A DNA stretch of 64,000 bases, taken from assembly GCA_017303505.1 (NCBI GenBank), contig JAFLCP010000001.1, forward strand, positions 62,001 through 126,000, given 5' to 3'. Below are positions 7,545-18,200 of the stretch, one piece after another. The notes below the pieces were generated by a model. It did no database searches. It saw only the letters and a program-made list of their open reading frames with translations, and was not told the DNA's origin. The stretch comes from Planctomycetota bacterium. GTDB lineage: Bacteria > Planctomycetota > Planctomycetia > Pirellulales > Pirellulaceae. The position numbers were made by a program, and so were the translations under genes. Position 1 is the stretch's first letter. The number at the start of each line of letters is the position of its first letter.

Positions 7545-10500
7545 ATGACGAGTACACCCATGAACGTCGGACGATTTTTTCTGTTATTAGGTTTGTTTTT
7601 TGTTAGTTGGTGCACAGCATCACCTCAGGTGGATGCGGCTGACAAAAACCTCAAAGTCTTGTTTCTCGGCGATAAAGGACATCATCGACCTGCAGATCGT
7701 GCAGCTCAATTGATTCCCGTACTCCGATCGCGCGGAATTTCGGTTGAGTACACGGAAAGCATGGCCGTTTTGGAGCCTGAAACGCTCAATCAATACGATG
7801 CCTTGGTCATTTATGCTAACACGACCGAGATCAGCCCAGCGCAAGAAAAAGCCTTATTGGATTACGTTCGCAGTGGCCATGGCTTTGTACCGTTGCATTG
7901 CGCTTCGTATTGCTTCTTAAACTCACCAGCTTACATCGCTATGGTGGGCGCTCAATTTCAGCGTCACGGGGGACAAGAGTTTGTCACGCGCATTGCTGAG
8001 CCCGACCATCAAATCATGAAGAACTACGATGGCTTTCGTAGTTGGGATGAAACGTACATCCATACCAAGCATAATCCTCAAGGTCGTTTGGTCCTCGAGT
8101 ATCGTGAACAAGGTGATCAAGCCGAAGGTCAAACCTCCGAACCTTGGACTTGGGTTCGTGAAGAAGGTAAAGGTCGCGTCTTCTATACCGCCTGGGGTCA
8201 TGATGAACGCACTTGGAGTCAACCCGGTTTTCAAGCTTTAGTTGAACGCGGTATCCGTTGGTCCTGCGGCCAAGACCTCAAAGACGCTCCACCATTTTCC
8301 AATGCAGAACTGTTCCAAGCACCGGTAATGACGGAACTGTCCAAAGATGTCGAACCGTTTAAGTTTGTGGACGTTGGCAACGAAATTCCGAATTACACGC
8401 CCAGCAAACAATGGGGCGTACAGGGTAAGCCTTTGTCCTTGATGCAAGAGCCGCTATCTCCAGCCGAGGCAATCAAGCATTATGTTTATCCCAAAGGTTT
8501 CGAGTTCAAGCTGTTCGCGTCCGAACCTGAAATCGGTGGCAAGCCAATCTTCATGACATGGGATCATCGCGGTCGTTTGTGGGTTTGCGAAACCATGGAT
8601 TATCCCAACGAATTGCAACCAGGCAACAAAGGTCGCGATCGCATCCGCATTTGTGAAGACACCAACGGCGATGGTGCAGCAGATAAATTCACGGTCTTTG
8701 CTGAAGACTTGAGTATCCCAACTGCCATCGCATTTTGCCGTGGTGGAGCCTTTGTACAAAACGGTACAGAAACGCTCTATCTCAAAGACACCAACGGTGA
8801 CGACAAAGCTGATCTTCGCGAAGTTGTCATCCAAGGTTGGGCCATGGGCGATACCCACGGCGGCATCAGCAACTTCCAATACGGTTTGGACAACTGGTAT
8901 TGGGGTATGCAAGGTTACAATGATTCGGAACCTGTCACCGCAGCTGGAAAACAAGACAATTTCCGTCAAGGTTTTTGGCGATTTGAGGCACGTGTTAACG
9001 GCGGCAAGAAGACCGAAGTTGGCCGAGTGGAATTCATGCGGTCCACCAATAATAACACTTGGGGCCTTGGCTTCAGCGAAGAAGGTTTGGTCTTCGGTTC
9101 AACAGCTAACCGTAATCCAAGCGATTTCATGCCGATACCAAACCGTTATTACGAACAAGTTCGCGGTTGGTCTCCATCTACTCTGCAAGGCATTGCAGAC
9201 ACTTTCTTGTTCAAACCTATCACCGAGAAAATTCGCCAAGTAGATCAACACGGTGGTTACACTGCCGCTGCAGGTCATGCATTGTATACCGCGCGAGCCT
9301 ATCCAAAGAGTTGGTGGAATCGCACCGCATTTGTATGCGGACCAACGGGCCATTTGGTCGGTACCTTCGTCCTGGTTCCCGACGGAGCAGGTTATAAGTC
9401 CTACAGCCCAAACAATCTCATTGCTGCGGACGACGAATGGGCCGCGCCGATCATGGCGGAGATTGGCCCCGACGGCAGCGTGTGGATCATCGATTGGTAC
9501 AACTATATCGTTCAGCACAACCCAACACCCAACGGTTTCCAAACCGGTAAGGGAAATGCGTATGAGACCAAACTCCGCGACAAGCGACATGGTCGCATCT
9601 ACCGCCTGACTTATCCAAGCGCAAAGATGGAAGACACCGCTGCACCTAAACTTTCGGAAAACGATCCAGAAGGTTTAGTGAAAGCCTTAAGTCACAGCAA
9701 CATGTTCTGGCGCAAACACGCACAACGTTTGCTTGTCGAACGTGGCAATAAAGATGTTGAGGCTGCTCTAGTGAAAAAGCTTTCGGACACCAGCGTTGAT
9801 GGTGTCGGCCTGAATGTAGGAGTTATTCACTCGTTGTGGACATTGCATGGCTTGGGCTTAATTCAACCTAAGTCGTCGACAGCAGAAGCTGTTATCGCCA
9901 CCCTAAAACATCCTTCTGCCGGTGTGCGCCGCAACGCGTTGATGGTTCTGCCAAAAGATAAAACTTCGTCAGTAGCCATACTGGATTCTGGTGTTCTGAA
10001 CGACAGCAATGCCCAGGTTCGTTTAGCAGCTCTATTGGCTCTGGCAGATCAAACTTCTGACGCAGCTGCTGGTGAAGCGATTGCAAAGATGAGCCAGGAT
10101 ACCGCAGTCATGAATGATCGTTGGTTGGCTGATGCAGTTACCGCTGCGGCAGCAACCCATGCGATTGGATTCTTGCAATTTGTGTCGGTGTTGGAAGAAA
10201 ACACACAAGCGGACTCTTTGCCGGAACGTACTCGCGGCGCAATCCGCATTGTTTCTGAACACATTGCACGTGGACGCCCAGATGCTGCGAGTGTTGAAGG
10301 CATTCTGGCTGCACTCGAAAAGGCCGATGCCCAAGTGGCTGGTGAAATGATCGCTGGCCTCAGCGCCGGCTGGCCCAATGATCATCAACCTGAACTGTCG
10401 GAAGCTCAACAAAACAAATTGTTGACTCTGCTTGAGCGCATGGCGACCGGCAATAAGGCTCAATTGGTTCAGCTTTCGCAACGCATGGGAAGCAGCGTGT

Positions 10501-12005
10501 TAGCGGATAAAGCCCGTGAAATTGCGGCTGAATTGGCTTCGCGTGTTGCCGATTCTGACTTGGGCGTCGAAGACCGAATCAGTGCTGCACAGCAAGCCAT
10601 CGGTATTTCGCCAAACGATAGCAGCTTGGTCGATTCGTTGCTTGAGCAGATCACTCCTCAATGCCCACCAGAACTTGCTAAGGGAATTATCGAAGGACTC
10701 GCTAACAGCCGCGCCAAGGAAACGGGTTCCAAGATCGTGAACCAATACAGCATGTTAACTCCAGCGGCCCGTCAAGCAGTGATTCGCTTGCTGATGGCTC
10801 GCGCTGATTTGATCAACGATTTGATTGGTGCGGTTGAAGGTGGAAAGATTCAGCTAGCCGACCTCGGTCTCGAACAAAAGCAAGCTTTGCTCGCTCATCC
10901 GAAAGAGGAAGTTCGCAAAGCAGCTGAGATGCTGATGAAGTCCGGCGGTGGTTTGCCAAACCCAGATCGCCAACGTGTTCTGGATCAGTATCTCCCAATC
11001 ACTCAGAAAAAGGGTGACTCGATGGCCGGTAAAGCGGTCTTCAAGAAGCACTGTGCTCTTTGCCATCAGATCGCAGGAGAAGGGGTTGCCATTGGTCCTG
11101 ACCTCACGGGCATGGCGGTACATCCTAAGGCAGAACTGCTGATGCACATTCTCGACCCGAGCCGTAGCGTGGAAGGTAACTTCCGTACCTATACAGTACA
11201 AACCGCTGATGGTTTGGTTTTAACCGGTATGTTGGCTGGTGAGTCACGAACGAGCATCGAGTTGATCGATAGCCAAGGCAAACGTCAGACTTTGTTGCGT
11301 GAAGATATTGAACAACTCGTCGGCTCCACCAAATCGTTGATGCCTGAAGGTTTTGAGAGCCAGATGACGGAGCCAGACATGACCAACTTGCTGGAGTTTC
11401 TCACCAGCAAAGGTCGCTACGTTCCATTACCAATCGGTAAAATCGCAACGGCAGTCAGCACCAAGAATTTGTTCCATGATGGCCCTCCAGGCGCAGACCG
11501 AATGGTATTTGATGATTGGGCACCAAAGACTTTCGAAGGTGTTCCGTTCGTGCTGGTTGATCCACAAGTCGACCGCGTTCCGAACATCATTTTGCTCAAT
11601 GGACCATTGGGAACACTTCCTCCGAAGATGCCGAAGCAAGTGTCGATCCCATGCAACATGCCCGTCAAGAAGTTGCACCTGCTGAGCGGTGTGAGCGGTT
11701 GGGGATTCCCTGCTATTGGATCGAAGAGCGTATCGATGATCGTTCGCTTGAAGTTAGAAGATGGCAAGGTTGAAGAACACAAACTTCTCAATGCGGTGCA
11801 CTTTGCGGATTACATTCGCAAAGTCGATGTAGATGGATCGAAGCACGCATATCGAATGAAGGGTGGTCAACAACTTCGTTATTTGTCGATCGATGTAAAA
11901 TCACAATCGCCTGTGACAGAAGTCGAACTAGTCAAGGGCGAAGATGAGAGCGCCCCAATTGTGATGGCCATCACCGCCGAAGGTTATGAATCCGAAAAAC
12001 ACTGA
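7545..12005 (+). CDS. ThuA / PVC-type dehydrogenase / HEAT / haem c multidomain exported protein
   Basis: The protein has 1486 residues. A signal peptide (VGRFFLLLGLFFVSWCTASP) is followed by a ThuA-like domain (about 35-245, with LFLGDKGHHRP and FVPLHCASYC). Next is the beta-propeller of the planctomycete-verrucomicrobial membrane-bound dehydrogenase family (about 310-690), then helical HEAT-like repeats (about 715-1140). A cytochrome c domain has CALCH at residues 1170-1174 and an axial methionine candidate in DLTGMA. A 190-residue C-terminal domain is unassigned. ThuA-type domains are tied to trehalose or other disaccharide use; the propeller plus haem suggests periplasmic oxidation of a sugar with electrons leaving through the cytochrome. 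There is no clear Shine-Dalgarno, and a second ATG at 7560 would also keep the signal peptide. A strong terminator follows. Confidence 0.9.
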   Translation: MTSTPMNVGRFFLLLGLFFVSWCTASPQVDAADKNLKVLFLGDKGHHRPADRAAQLIPVLRSRGISVEYTESMAVLEPETLNQYDALVIYANTTEISPAQEKALLDYVRSGHGFVPLHCASYCFLNSPAYIAMVGAQFQRHGGQEFVTRIAEPDHQIMKNYDGFRSWDETYIHTKHNPQGRLVLEYREQGDQAEGQTSEPWTWVREEGKGRVFYTAWGHDERTWSQPGFQALVERGIRWSCGQDLKDAPPFSNAELFQAPVMTELSKDVEPFKFVDVGNEIPNYTPSKQWGVQGKPLSLMQEPLSPAEAIKHYVYPKGFEFKLFASEPEIGGKPIFMTWDHRGRLWVCETMDYPNELQPGNKGRDRIRICEDTNGDGAADKFTVFAEDLSIPTAIAFCRGGAFVQNGTETLYLKDTNGDDKADLREVVIQGWAMGDTHGGISNFQYGLDNWYWGMQGYNDSEPVTAAGKQDNFRQGFWRFEARVNGGKKTEVGRVEFMRSTNNNTWGLGFSEEGLVFGSTANRNPSDFMPIPNRYYEQVRGWSPSTLQGIADTFLFKPITEKIRQVDQHGGYTAAAGHALYTARAYPKSWWNRTAFVCGPTGHLVGTFVLVPDGAGYKSYSPNNLIAADDEWAAPIMAEIGPDGSVWIIDWYNYIVQHNPTPNGFQTGKGNAYETKLRDKRHGRIYRLTYPSAKMEDTAAPKLSENDPEGLVKALSHSNMFWRKHAQRLLVERGNKDVEAALVKKLSDTSVDGVGLNVGVIHSLWTLHGLGLIQPKSSTAEAVIATLKHPSAGVRRNALMVLPKDKTSSVAILDSGVLNDSNAQVRLAALLALADQTSDAAAGEAIAKMSQDTAVMNDRWLADAVTAAAATHAIGFLQFVSVLEENTQADSLPERTRGAIRIVSEHIARGRPDAASVEGILAALEKADAQVAGEMIAGLSAGWPNDHQPELSEAQQNKLLTLLERMATGNKAQLVQLSQRMGSSVLADKAREIAAELASRVADSDLGVEDRISAAQQAIGISPNDSSLVDSLLEQITPQCPPELAKGIIEGLANSRAKETGSKIVNQYSMLTPAARQAVIRLLMARADLINDLIGAVEGGKIQLADLGLEQKQALLAHPKEEVRKAAEMLMKSGGGLPNPDRQRVLDQYLPITQKKGDSMAGKAVFKKHCALCHQIAGEGVAIGPDLTGMAVHPKAELLMHILDPSRSVEGNFRTYTVQTADGLVLTGMLAGESRTSIELIDSQGKRQTLLREDIEQLVGSTKSLMPEGFESQMTEPDMTNLLEFLTSKGRYVPLPIGKIATAVSTKNLFHDGPPGADRMVFDDWAPKTFEGVPFVLVDPQVDRVPNIILLNGPLGTLPPKMPKQVSIPCNMPVKKLHLLSGVSGWGFPAIGSKSVSMIVRLKLEDGKVEEHKLLNAVHFADYIRKVDVDGSKHAYRMKGGQQLRYLSIDVKSQSPVTEVELVKGEDESAPIVMAITAEGYESEKH

Positions 12006-12060
12006 TTCGAAAGCCTGAGCGATTGAGCGTTGGAAGCTTCGATCGCTGCGGTAGAAAACG

Positions 12061-12097
12061 AAAAAGGTCCGATTCGATTAAGAACCGGACCTTTTTT
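12061..12097. terminator. Bidirectional intrinsic terminator between convergent genes
   Basis: The arms AAAAAGGTCCG (12061-12071) and CGGACCTTTTT (12086-12096) are perfectly complementary around a 14-nt loop. The 3' arm runs into a T tract, and the A tract on the 5' side makes it work on the other strand as well. It sits between the convergent PVC protein and FHA-EAL genes. Confidence 0.88.
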
Positions 12098-12149
12098 ATT
12101 TGTACGATCTATTTTCTAGCTCGGCTAATCTCAGCGAATCGGTGTGCAA

Positions 12150-13319
12150 TTAGCAAAAACTTGAGGCAGGTGATGGACGACCGAAGTGATAACCTTGTGC
12201 TAAAGCGAATCCGAGTTGACGGCATACTTCCGCTTCACTTTCGGTTTCAATGCCCTCAGCGAGTGGAGTAATGCCCAGGTCGAGGGTTACGCCAACCAGC
12301 GAATGCACCAGTTTTTGGCGTTCAGGCCCTGCTTGATCAATACCGCGGATCAATGACATATCGAACTTGAGATAGTCGGGGCGAGCTTCGGTCAATTCGG
12401 CTAAGCGAGTTTGACCTGCACCGAAATCATCGAAAGCTAGTTCGACTCGGAGGTCGCGCAGACGTTCTTTGAGTTCTCGCATCTGTTTCGCATCGCTGAT
12501 CGCTGCTTCGTGGATTTCCAAGACCAACTGAGTTTGCGAAGTGAGTTGTCGAGCCATGATCATGGAATTCAGCAAGCCTTCGCGTTGCAATTCCAATGGA
12601 TGTGTATTGACGAATACTTTCGGTGAACCGGGTAGCGTGGTTGCTTCGCGGATACCTTCCCAGCGAAGCATGCGGGACAATTCGACTTCCATATTCAAGC
12701 GGCTAGCAATGTCAAACATCGCACCGCAGCTTTCCAAACCGATCACTTTACTACGGGCCAGGACTTCGTATCCCAGCAATGAGCCATTCACCAAATCGAT
12801 GATAGGCTGGAAGTGAGGAATCACCAGCCGTTGCTCCATGAAGCGATCGAATTGAACAAGGGCTAGAGCTTGATCGGATACGTTTCCTTGAACTGTGCTG
12901 GCGGCTGCGCGACGATGATTTCGACGCACGCGGAACGCGACTTCAGCGAACTGAATCAGGTCTTCTTCTTGAACCTGAACTTCGCCGACCAAGCGTTTTC
13001 CGTTCACGAAGGTCCCGTTGGTGCTTCCCAACTCTGTCAGCCACAATTCTTCATTGCGCATATCGAATCGCGCATGTTGACCAGAAACGGTTGGATGGGA
13101 TAACAACAAATCACAACCTGGCTTACGACCAACGCGAACCGTGGGTGGACTGAGAGAATAATTTTGAGCGCTATCGGTTCCACTCAATGACCCACTCAAC
13201 ATCCAAACCACCGCATTGCTGGTAGTTAGCTGACCTCCACCAGACGGCCAAGACACGGAATCATATTCCGACGACATCGGCTGAATGGAAAGTGGAGCGA
13301 CTGATGGAGCAACGGCCAT
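12150..13319 (-). CDS. FHA domain - EAL (c-di-GMP phosphodiesterase) protein
   Basis: Residues about 45-135 form an FHA phosphothreonine-binding domain: VGRKPGCD with R65, the HPTVSGQHA segment and GSTNGT at 98-103. Residues about 155-389 form an EAL domain in which the main metal and catalytic positions are kept: E185 (written EVL), N238, E268 (LEIHE), D297-D298 (FDDFGAG), K318, E355 (AEGIE) and Q375 (AQGYHFGRP). It may therefore hydrolyse cyclic di-GMP to pGpG. No membrane segment or signal peptide is seen, so it should be cytoplasmic. It is divergent from an AAA ATPase and a Ser/Thr kinase-tubulin fusion, and the FHA domain could dock on proteins phosphorylated by that kinase; this partnership is inferred from position. 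Confidence 0.88.
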   Translation of the reverse strand: MAVAPSVAPLSIQPMSSEYDSVSWPSGGGQLTTSNAVVWMLSGSLSGTDSAQNYSLSPPTVRVGRKPGCDLLLSHPTVSGQHARFDMRNEELWLTELGSTNGTFVNGKRLVGEVQVQEEDLIQFAEVAFRVRRNHRRAAASTVQGNVSDQALALVQFDRFMEQRLVIPHFQPIIDLVNGSLLGYEVLARSKVIGLESCGAMFDIASRLNMEVELSRMLRWEGIREATTLPGSPKVFVNTHPLELQREGLLNSMIMARQLTSQTQLVLEIHEAAISDAKQMRELKERLRDLRVELAFDDFGAGQTRLAELTEARPDYLKFDMSLIRGIDQAGPERQKLVHSLVGVTLDLGITPLAEGIETESEAEVCRQLGFALAQGYHFGRPSPASSFC

Positions 13320-13752
13320 GTTTCACCAATGAATATTAACGAAGCTGCGTATTTACTGTGTTGACGAGGAGAGACAAGCTACCCCTGTGGCATATTTCAG
13401 CCACCGAACCATAGTTTTCATTTAGAGAGAAGGCTTGTCCTGAGATGGATTCGCGAAACAAAATCAGCTACGAAAACAAAGAAGGTTACTGGTTGTACCG
13501 ATTGTTCCATCCAGACGTGGAATGACTTCCTGCGAGATGTCTTAGTTGTTGTGAGCAGTCAGAGAGTTAGAAACAACGCAACCGGTACGTTTTGCCAAAA
13601 CAATCGCTTTATTTCCATTTTTTTTCCTAGGCGCATCAAATCGTTAGCTACATTTCGTTGATGGTTTTTGCAAAGTAGCCCCATAAGTGGGAGCACGTAA
13701 TGACTGCTTTTGCAAACCGAACCTTGAGAAATGAGCTTAGGATTACGGAACT
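13320..13752. other. 433-bp divergent intergenic region
   Basis: This region separates the FHA-EAL gene from the AAA ATPase gene and must contain both promoters. It is AT-rich, with a run of T at about 13617-13626. I found no clear -35/-10 pair, no convincing palindrome and no small gene; a 54-codon open frame from 13700 overlaps the ATPase in another frame and was not accepted. Confidence 0.4.
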
Positions 13753-15240
13753 ATGGCAGCACAGGAAACGATGGTTTCGAGCGGCAGCAAGATTACGCCC
13801 AGCATGTTTGATGAAGCATTCTGGCCAGCGGAGCCGCGCACTATCGAAGAAACGGGCCTAACGGATTCATTGATTGAATCGTTAGTTTGCCAGGTCTTGC
13901 AACTTTCGGGCACCGCCTCGGGCCGGCGTATTGCCGAACGAGTTGGCTTACCGTTTGCGATCATCGAGCAAATGTTGGGGACACTTCGTACGCGTCAATT
14001 GGTTGTGCATGCCCGCCCAGCTGCGTTCAACGATTATTACTACAGCCTGACCGAAAATGGACGCGCCCGCGCGCAACAACTACAAAAGACATCGACTTAC
14101 TCTGGTCCGGCTCCTGTTCCGTTAGCGGAATACTTGGTATCCGTCGAGGCTCAAGGCAAGAACTTTAGCCCCATTCGTCGGCCACATCTGGTCGAAGCCT
14201 TGAAAGAGATTACCTACGAAGAATCTTGGCTTGATTTCATTGGTCCAGCGATCAATAGCGGGCGCGGCATCTTCTTGTATGGCTCGCCTGGAAACGGAAA
14301 AACCACTTTAGCCAAATGCCTCACAGCGGCTCAAGGACAAAGTGTTTGGATTCCACACGCCGTCATTGATGATGGAATGATCATCAAGTTGTTTGATCAA
14401 TCCGTACACCAAAAAGTGTCGAACAACAAAGATAGTGTCTTGATGGATGCATCAAGCTACGATCAACGTTGGGTCCGCATCAAACGTCCTACCGTGGTCG
14501 TAGGGGGCGAATTGACGATGGACAATCTTGAAATTCGACATGATCCTCGCAGCAATACCTGCGAAGCTCCATTGCAGATGAAGAGCAATTGCGGTTGTTT
14601 GTTGATCGACGACTTTGGTCGCCAGAGAATTGCACCATCGGAATTATTGAACCGTTGGATCGTTCCGCTGGAAAACCGCATCGACTATCTCACTCTGCCT
14701 ACGGGTAAGAAAATTTGCGTACCGTTCGAACAGACCATTCTCTTCTCAACCAACTTGCAACCTGAAGCGTTGGTCGATGAAGCATTTATGCGCCGCGTAC
14801 CATTTAAGATTGAAATTGGTGATCCAAGCGAAAATGAGTTCCGCACGTTGATGCGACGGTGCTGCGAAGAACTTGGATTTCAATGGCGACCACGAGCCTT
14901 TGATTATCTTGTGCACAAGCATTATCGCAGCGTTGGACGACCTTTCCGTCGATGCCATGCTCGCGATTTGATCCACCAAATCAAAGCCTTTTGTGCTTAT
15001 ACCGGTGGTCCACTCGAGCTACGTGAAGAGTACCTGGATCTTGCCTGTCGCAATTATTTTGGTTCGTCCACAGCAAACCTCCCGGCTGTACCACCTCAAG
15101 CAGCAGTCAACAACGCCGCTGGTCCGCAGACGGTTATGTCCCGTACCATGCCGACATCGGCCGCTAATGATGGGAACTATCAGCGTACCATGGTTGTGAC
15201 GCCTACGAACCCGCCAGCCCCACCAGTCGTCAACGCATAG
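13753..15240 (+). CDS. AAA-type ATPase with N-terminal winged-helix-like domain
   Basis: Residues about 35-115 look like a winged helix (SGRRIAERVGLPFAIIEQML, then a wing with YYYSLTENGRARA). The ATPase core has Walker A GSPGNGKTT at 177-185, Walker B LLIDD at 283-287 and a sensor-1 region FSTNLQP. The C-terminal lid region continues to about residue 435, and a low-complexity Ala/Pro/Thr tail ends the protein. No transmembrane segment is visible. The next gene, the kinase-tubulin fusion, starts 31 bp downstream on the same strand, so the two are very likely cotranscribed. AAA proteins remodel or load other proteins, so a role in assembling or disassembling the tubulin-like partner is reasonable but not shown. 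I do not recognise a named family. Confidence 0.82.
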   Translation: MAAQETMVSSGSKITPSMFDEAFWPAEPRTIEETGLTDSLIESLVCQVLQLSGTASGRRIAERVGLPFAIIEQMLGTLRTRQLVVHARPAAFNDYYYSLTENGRARAQQLQKTSTYSGPAPVPLAEYLVSVEAQGKNFSPIRRPHLVEALKEITYEESWLDFIGPAINSGRGIFLYGSPGNGKTTLAKCLTAAQGQSVWIPHAVIDDGMIIKLFDQSVHQKVSNNKDSVLMDASSYDQRWVRIKRPTVVVGGELTMDNLEIRHDPRSNTCEAPLQMKSNCGCLLIDDFGRQRIAPSELLNRWIVPLENRIDYLTLPTGKKICVPFEQTILFSTNLQPEALVDEAFMRRVPFKIEIGDPSENEFRTLMRRCCEELGFQWRPRAFDYLVHKHYRSVGRPFRRCHARDLIHQIKAFCAYTGGPLELREEYLDLACRNYFGSSTANLPAVPPQAAVNNAAGPQTVMSRTMPTSAANDGNYQRTMVVTPTNPPAPPVVNA

Positions 15241-15271
15241 GATCTACTCACTCTGAGGTAAGAAGCTCACT

Positions 15272-18200
15272 ATGACAACCACCCTTGAAATTCATCCAGA
15301 TGTGGAGATCCTTCCAGGCTACCGCTTGATCCGCAAGATTGGATCGGGTGGCTATGGTGAGGTCTGGTTGTGCGATGCGCCCGGTGGTCTCAAAAAGGCC
15401 GTCAAAATTGTGTACGGCACGCTCGACGAAGAACGAGCGTCTTCCGAAATGCGATCACTGCAACGCATTCGAGAAGTGAAACACCCTTTCATTCTTTCGC
15501 TCGAACGCATCGAAGTGATCGATGGCCATTTGATGATCGTGACGGAGTTAGCTGAAAGTAGTCTGTACGATCAGTTTCAAGCGTATTGCCTTCAGGGAAT
15601 GAACGGTATTCCGCGAGATCGCTTGATCGGTTACCTGCGCGATACGGCGGAAGCCTTAGACTTCCTCAGCCTCAAGCACGACTTGCAACATTTGGACGTC
15701 AAGCCAGGTAACCTTTTGTTGGTCGCCGACCGTGTCAAGTTGGCTGACTTCGGCGTGGTGAAGAGCCTATCAGAAAAGCAACATTCATGTATTGGTGGGC
15801 TCACTCCATCGTATGCTGCACCAGAAATGTTCGATGGCCGCGCTGGTCGCCATAGCGATCAATATAGTTTGGCCATCATGTATTATGAGTTGCTCACGGG
15901 TCGGTTGCCGTTTGATGGCTCATCGATGGCGCAGCTGGCCACTCAACACTTGCACCATAAGCCCAACTTAGAATTGATCCCCGATGCAGAACAAGCCATT
16001 CTGCACCGTGCCCTATCAAAGGATCCTTCGCAGCGATTTCCAAGCTGCAGCGAGTTCATTGATAAGCTCGCGCATGCAGATCAGACCTTTGGATCAAGTG
16101 AAACGACGTCTCGAACAACTAGCGATTCTGAGAATACGCCTCGAGCTTTTGCACCCAAACGTCGTTTAATTGCCCGTGGCAGCACCAATGTCGATCATAA
16201 ACAATCGACGGTTCTTGTCCAGAAAAAGCCGGTCAAAAATTCCCCCGCTCTCCCCGACTCAGTGATCGGTACATGGCGACAGTCACCAAGTTTGTTCATT
16301 GGACTCGGCGGCGTCGGCTGCCAAGTTTTAGCGCAGCTTCGCTCCGTCTTTCTTGAATCGGATGCTCCTACCGATCATACGCATTGGCTTTTGATTGACA
16401 CCAGCAGTGACGGCCTAAAGGCTGGCTCTGAAAATCCTGATATCGCCTTTGACGATCACGAGAAACTACTGATTCCGTTGCGGGATGCGCACTACTATCG
16501 CGAAACCAAAACAGATACCTTCGAAACGATCAGTCGACGTTGGCTCTACAATATTCCGCGGAGCCAGAACACCGGCGGCGCACGTCCTTTAGGGCAAGTT
16601 GCACTGCTCGACCATCAATCCTCCATTGCCGCTGCACTCGCTGAATCTCTCGATTATTTGTTGCAATATCAACAAACTGCCCATTCTGATGACGATGAAG
16701 GAAAAAGCAATCACTCCAGAAAATTGCGAATTTATCTGGTAACCTCGGCCCATGGTGGTACGGGTAGCGCCATTTTCTGTGACATCGGCTTCGCTCTGCG
16801 AAATCTGCTCGAAGAACTCAAGATTACTGATTATCAAATTTTGGGAATCGTCTCCGCAGCAGCATCTTCGTCAGACCCCAAAGAACTGATTCCCAGTGCT
16901 GCGTCCGTCGCATTTTTCCGTGAACTCAAACACTACTTCGACACCAACAATGAATATTACGGCTTAACTCAAAAGCCCTTTTACGGAAGCCCAGAAGCAG
17001 TCGCCGATCGTAAGCCGCCTGTCGATCAAGTGTACTGTTTCGCCAACGATAGACTTTCGTCGAGAGATGCATTGGCAGAGACTATTCATCAAATGGCTCA
17101 ATTGATGATTGTCGATAGCAGTACCAATATTGGTCGTGCGCTGGACATTTCGCGCAACACTCCACCGACTGGCAAAACAAATTCTCCCACTCCCTGGCTG
17201 CGAACGATTTCGTTCCATCCATGTAGCGTCGATTTCAAAAATCGATTATCGGACATCGTGCAAAGCTGTATCGCGGACTATTGTCGCAAGTGGTTCCCGC
17301 TGGGCTTACGTTCCGACAGCAATGGCAAGAACACGATCAGTTTTGAAAAAGATCCGACTCGAACGACAGGTGTCATTTCCGAATCGGAAGAATACCTTAC
17401 CGAGTTGTCGCATAATCTCGAACAACTCCTGGCCGACCTGCGACTTTCAGGTGAAGCTTGGTTACATAATTGCAGCAATTCGATTCGTGCGTTATACCCT
17501 CGCAGCCGCAATCCATTTGAAGAGCCCATTGCGCCGATTGTCGAATCATTGTTTCGAACGATGATCGATGGCTGCAGCACCCGCAGCCGCCTGAGCTCCA
17601 TGCCTTGCAAGATCAACCTTGGCTTGCTGACTGGCTTGCACATTCAAGCCAAGAAGTTGGAAGAGATGTTGCGACGTTCCAAGCAACGCCATGAACAGGA
17701 CTTGGATGCGTTAAAGCTTTTGGATACGGAAAATGATGCCTCCAAGAAAAAGGGCATTCAAGCCGAACAAGAAGTATCTCAGTCTCAGCTTGTCGATGTA
17801 AGTCGCAAACTGCAATTGACCATTCTGCGATACGATGCGTCGATTCGTATTCTTGAGTCTTTGATTCAAAAGCTGGAAGAGCCACTTCAGCAAGGGCGTC
17901 GACGCATGGGCAAGCTGCATCGATCTTGGTCTAGCTGGCCTAGCTTATTGCCAGAACAAGGAGCAGGCTCGCTACTTGAGGATCTGGAATCCGATGCGCT
18001 CGGTATGAAGCTGGCTCCGTTCGTTGATGAAATTCGCCGGTATGTGTACTCTGCCCTACGCAGCGTCTCCACACACGTCGTTCTCGGTGATAAAGAAGCG
18101 GAGCAAATCTCCGGTGCATCAGAAGGAGCCGCGTTGGTCAAGCTGTTGGAATTTGATCCTGATTTAGCGTTTGACTTTTCGAAGATCCTCTTCGCAATGG

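Noticed and set aside
13700-13864. 54-codon frame ahead of and overlapping the AAA ATPase gene
   Set aside because: It overlaps the ATPase in another frame, has a composition dominated by Arg, and no ribosome site.
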